Shown: piece by piece, positions 62,373-64,000 of the stretch
How positions within the stretch are numbered: position 1 is the stretch's first letter
Layout of the letters: each line of letters begins with the position of its first letter
Assembly (NCBI GenBank): GCA_913057905.1
Contig: CAJXPB010000001.1
Coordinates: forward strand, 1,302,001-1,366,000
DNA length: 64,000 nt
Source: an uncultured Pseudomonadota bacterium
Lineage (GTDB): Bacteria; Myxococcota_A; Bradymonadia; Bradymonadales; Bradymonadaceae
Direction of reading: 5' to 3'
Translations under genes and position numbers: made by a program
The notes under the pieces: generated by a model
Told to the model about the DNA's origin: nothing
The model's database searches: none
The model's input: only the letters and a program-made list of their open reading frames with translations

Positions 62373-63468
62373 CGACCGAGATGTAATCCTCTTCCATCAG
62401 GTGAACGACGTCTTCCATCGTGTCGAGATCACTGGCGAGACTCTTATTGAGAATGGTCCCCACCTTCTCGTAGTTGAGCACGAGCTGAAACGTGTCGAGC
62501 AGCTCATCGGAGAGGTCGCGAAGCGGCGGTACCAGTGGATTATTGATCTGCATCTTGTCCTGCATGCCGGGGACATTTTCGCCGAGATTCCGCATCTCGT
62601 CGAGCTGGCGCATCCCCTCCATCAGGAGATTCTCGATCGACTCATCGATCTCATCGTCGAAGGAGACATCTTCGGCTTGTTCCAGCGAAAACGTCCCCTC
62701 TTCCCAGGAGAGCATCCGAAAGAACGCCTTCCGGCTGCCAATATCGTCGTCTTCGTTGATCGTCGCGAAGAAGACTCGACCGTCGCGCAGGTAGATTTTT
62801 CCGACGTCCTCGAAGTGATTGACGACCAGGACCCCGGACTTCTGGCTGGTCGAAAATAGTTGCAGCAGGTCCGTCAGCGGAACTTCCTCGATGAGCCCGG
62901 AAATCGAACCGGTCAGCGTCGCACCTCCGGAGGATCGTCGGTCGGTGGCCGGCCCGGAGTCGGAGTGATGGGTCGCGGTCGGGCCCGCTTCGGCCGGTTC
63001 CGGATCCTGAGCCGGCGCCGCAGGTTGACTGCCACTGGAGGCTCCCGCACTGGCGATCGCCTCTTGCTCGGCCTCGGTCGGTTCGTCCTGTTGAATCGTC
63101 TCGACATCATCGGCATCCGGATCCTTGTGCACAAGCTTGATGATGCTCGTGCCGATCAGAATGCGGTCGCCCTCTTCGAGAGTCGACTCCTCGACTTTCT
63201 TGCCGTTGACGAACGTCCCGTTGGTGCTGCCGAAATCCTCAATCTGGAGGGTTCCATTTTCGGCAGAGATACGTGCATGCCGGCGAGACACCATGTCCTC
63301 TACGAGGACCATATCGAGATCGCTCGAGCGACCGATCTCAATTGCTTGACCCATCTCTATGGGGAATTCGCCTCCCTGGTACTTCCCAGAGATAAATTTC
63401 AGGACGTATCGGCCCGACTGATCAGGACTCAAAGTCTCTACTCCCAGATCCCGAGAATCGCGATTCAT
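62365..63468 (-). CDS. FHA-PATAN signalling protein upstream of dnaB
   Basis: A 367-residue cytoplasmic protein. FHA domain about 20-112 with IGRSSDLDMVL, SRRHARI and GSTNGTFVNGKKV (phosphothreonine-binding Arg, Ser and Asn positions present). A Pro/Ala/Gln linker follows. PATAN/DUF4388 domain at about 185-295 (LTDLLQLFSTSQKSGVLVV, KIYLRDGRVFFATIN). Ends in a helical tail. The same PATAN domain occurs in the large response-regulator protein at 29126. FHA binds phosphothreonine, so the window's Ser/Thr kinase is a possible partner by inference. Confidence 0.9.
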   Translation of the reverse strand: MNRDSRDLGVETLSPDQSGRYVLKFISGKYQGGEFPIEMGQAIEIGRSSDLDMVLVEDMVSRRHARISAENGTLQIEDFGSTNGTFVNGKKVEESTLEEGDRILIGTSIIKLVHKDPDADDVETIQQDEPTEAEQEAIASAGASSGSQPAAPAQDPEPAEAGPTATHHSDSGPATDRRSSGGATLTGSISGLIEEVPLTDLLQLFSTSQKSGVLVVNHFEDVGKIYLRDGRVFFATINEDDDIGSRKAFFRMLSWEEGTFSLEQAEDVSFDDEIDESIENLLMEGMRQLDEMRNLGENVPGMQDKMQINNPLVPPLRDLSDELLDTFQLVLNYEKVGTILNKSLASDLDTMEDVVHLMEEDYISVDE

Positions 63469-63760
63469 GACCCGCCATGCCCACAGGGACAGACCCGAAT
63501 TTATGGGCTCGACGGTCAGACGGAACGTTACGCAACGGACGGTTAGGCGTCAAGATTCTGCGGCCGATGAAGCACACTATTTCCGGGCAATTTCCGGTGA
63601 TCACGGTCCCCTCATCAAAGGGCATCTGCCAGCCCCATCAAGCGTTGATGACGTATGCGAACGCCCGGTAAAGAGCCCGAAAAAGCGACTTGCGCCCGTT
63701 GATACCCGGGGATATACTCTCAGAAATTGCTCAAATCGACATCTCGTCGGGGGAAGCCAG

Positions 63761-64000
63761 ATGCAGACAATATCAGAGTTACACACCCAGCCTATTCGTT
63801 CGTTGGTCCGGGCGGTCGCACGTCGTCTGAGCCGTCCAGCCGTGGCTCTCGTCGCGGTGGGCCTTTTTTGTACAGGAGTCCTTCTCCCCCGCGGGATCCG
63901 GGCAGAGGAGGGCCCCGCACGAATCGGCGTCCTCTCGCTCGATCGGCAACCGGGCAGCGCCAGCGTCGCCAGGCAGCTTGTCGATCATCTCCGTTCGACC
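63761..64000 (+). CDS. Exported protein, N-terminal part (cut by window edge)
   Basis: The first 80 codons of a gene that runs off the right edge. GGGGGAAG lies just before the ATG. A basic N-region (RSLVRAVARRLSR) is followed by a hydrophobic core (AVALVAVGLFCTGVLLP) and probable signal peptidase site near IRA|EE (about residue 49). The mature start is PARIGVLSLDRQPGSASVARQLVDHLRST. Not enough sequence to assign a family. Confidence 0.6.
   Translation, partial: MQTISELHTQPIRSLVRAVARRLSRPAVALVAVGLFCTGVLLPRGIRAEEGPARIGVLSLDRQPGSASVARQLVDHLRST

Noticed and set aside
63469..63760. Possible RNA gene or small protein gene upstream of the last CDS
   Set aside because: No clover-leaf, promoter-terminator pair or coding frame with a ribosome-binding site was found.

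Overview
The window is a chromosomal segment of a high-GC Gram-negative bacterium. Its signs are many Sec lipoproteins, outer-membrane beta-barrels, TonB-dependent transport, type IV pilus minor pilins, thrombospondin-3 and MopE-type calcium-binding repeats, PATAN (DUF4388) signalling domains, a kinase-ATPase-TPR fusion and very acidic proteins. This points to a marine or halotolerant deltaproteobacterium-like or myxobacterium-like lineage; Bradymonadales is my best guess. That is inferred from protein style only. I saw no rRNA, tRNA, CRISPR or prophage, and no gene-free stretch longer than 300 bases.

Layout. 1-4993 (minus): a minor-pilin operon fimT-pilV-pilW-pilX-pilY1, with pilY1 cut by the left edge. 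5251-7532 (plus): an outer-membrane barrel translationally coupled to a seven-haem cytochrome c. 7540-26693: an S1-domain protein, a TonB-like membrane-anchored protein, several lipoproteins and unknown proteins, an ABC1/UbiB kinase-like protein, and a TonB-dependent receptor carrying its own TonB C-terminal domain. 26743-29106: a CPBP protease, a 36-residue TatA-like protein, a small membrane protein, and tsaD. 29126-40481: a giant membrane-spanning response-regulator/PATAN/TPR protein, SseB-like, HemJ/CopD-like, DUF2752 and BtrH-like proteins, a DUF4476 lipoprotein with an Arg-Asp repeat, cobyrinate amidase, and a thrombospondin-3 lipoprotein. 40566-45816: a sulfur module (SulP transporter plus persulfide-dioxygenase-like hydrolase). 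Each of its two genes is preceded by a near-consensus sigma-54 promoter and the same upstream palindrome. 45829-57531: a 945-residue protein made of RNA-polymerase-like and winged-helix parts, a MopE-type lipoprotein, a TPR protein, an X-Pro aminopeptidase, and a Ser/Thr kinase-AAA-TPR fusion. 57532-60125: an island bounded by inverted REP-like elements that contains a REP-associated tyrosine transposase. 60126-64000: a sulfotransferase-like protein, replicative helicase dnaB overlapping an FHA-PATAN gene, and an exported protein cut by the right edge.

The strongest items for follow-up are the paired sigma-54/upstream-palindrome promoters of the sulfur genes, the REP/transposase island, the RNA-polymerase-part chimera, the barrel-plus-haem operon, and the transmembrane response regulator.
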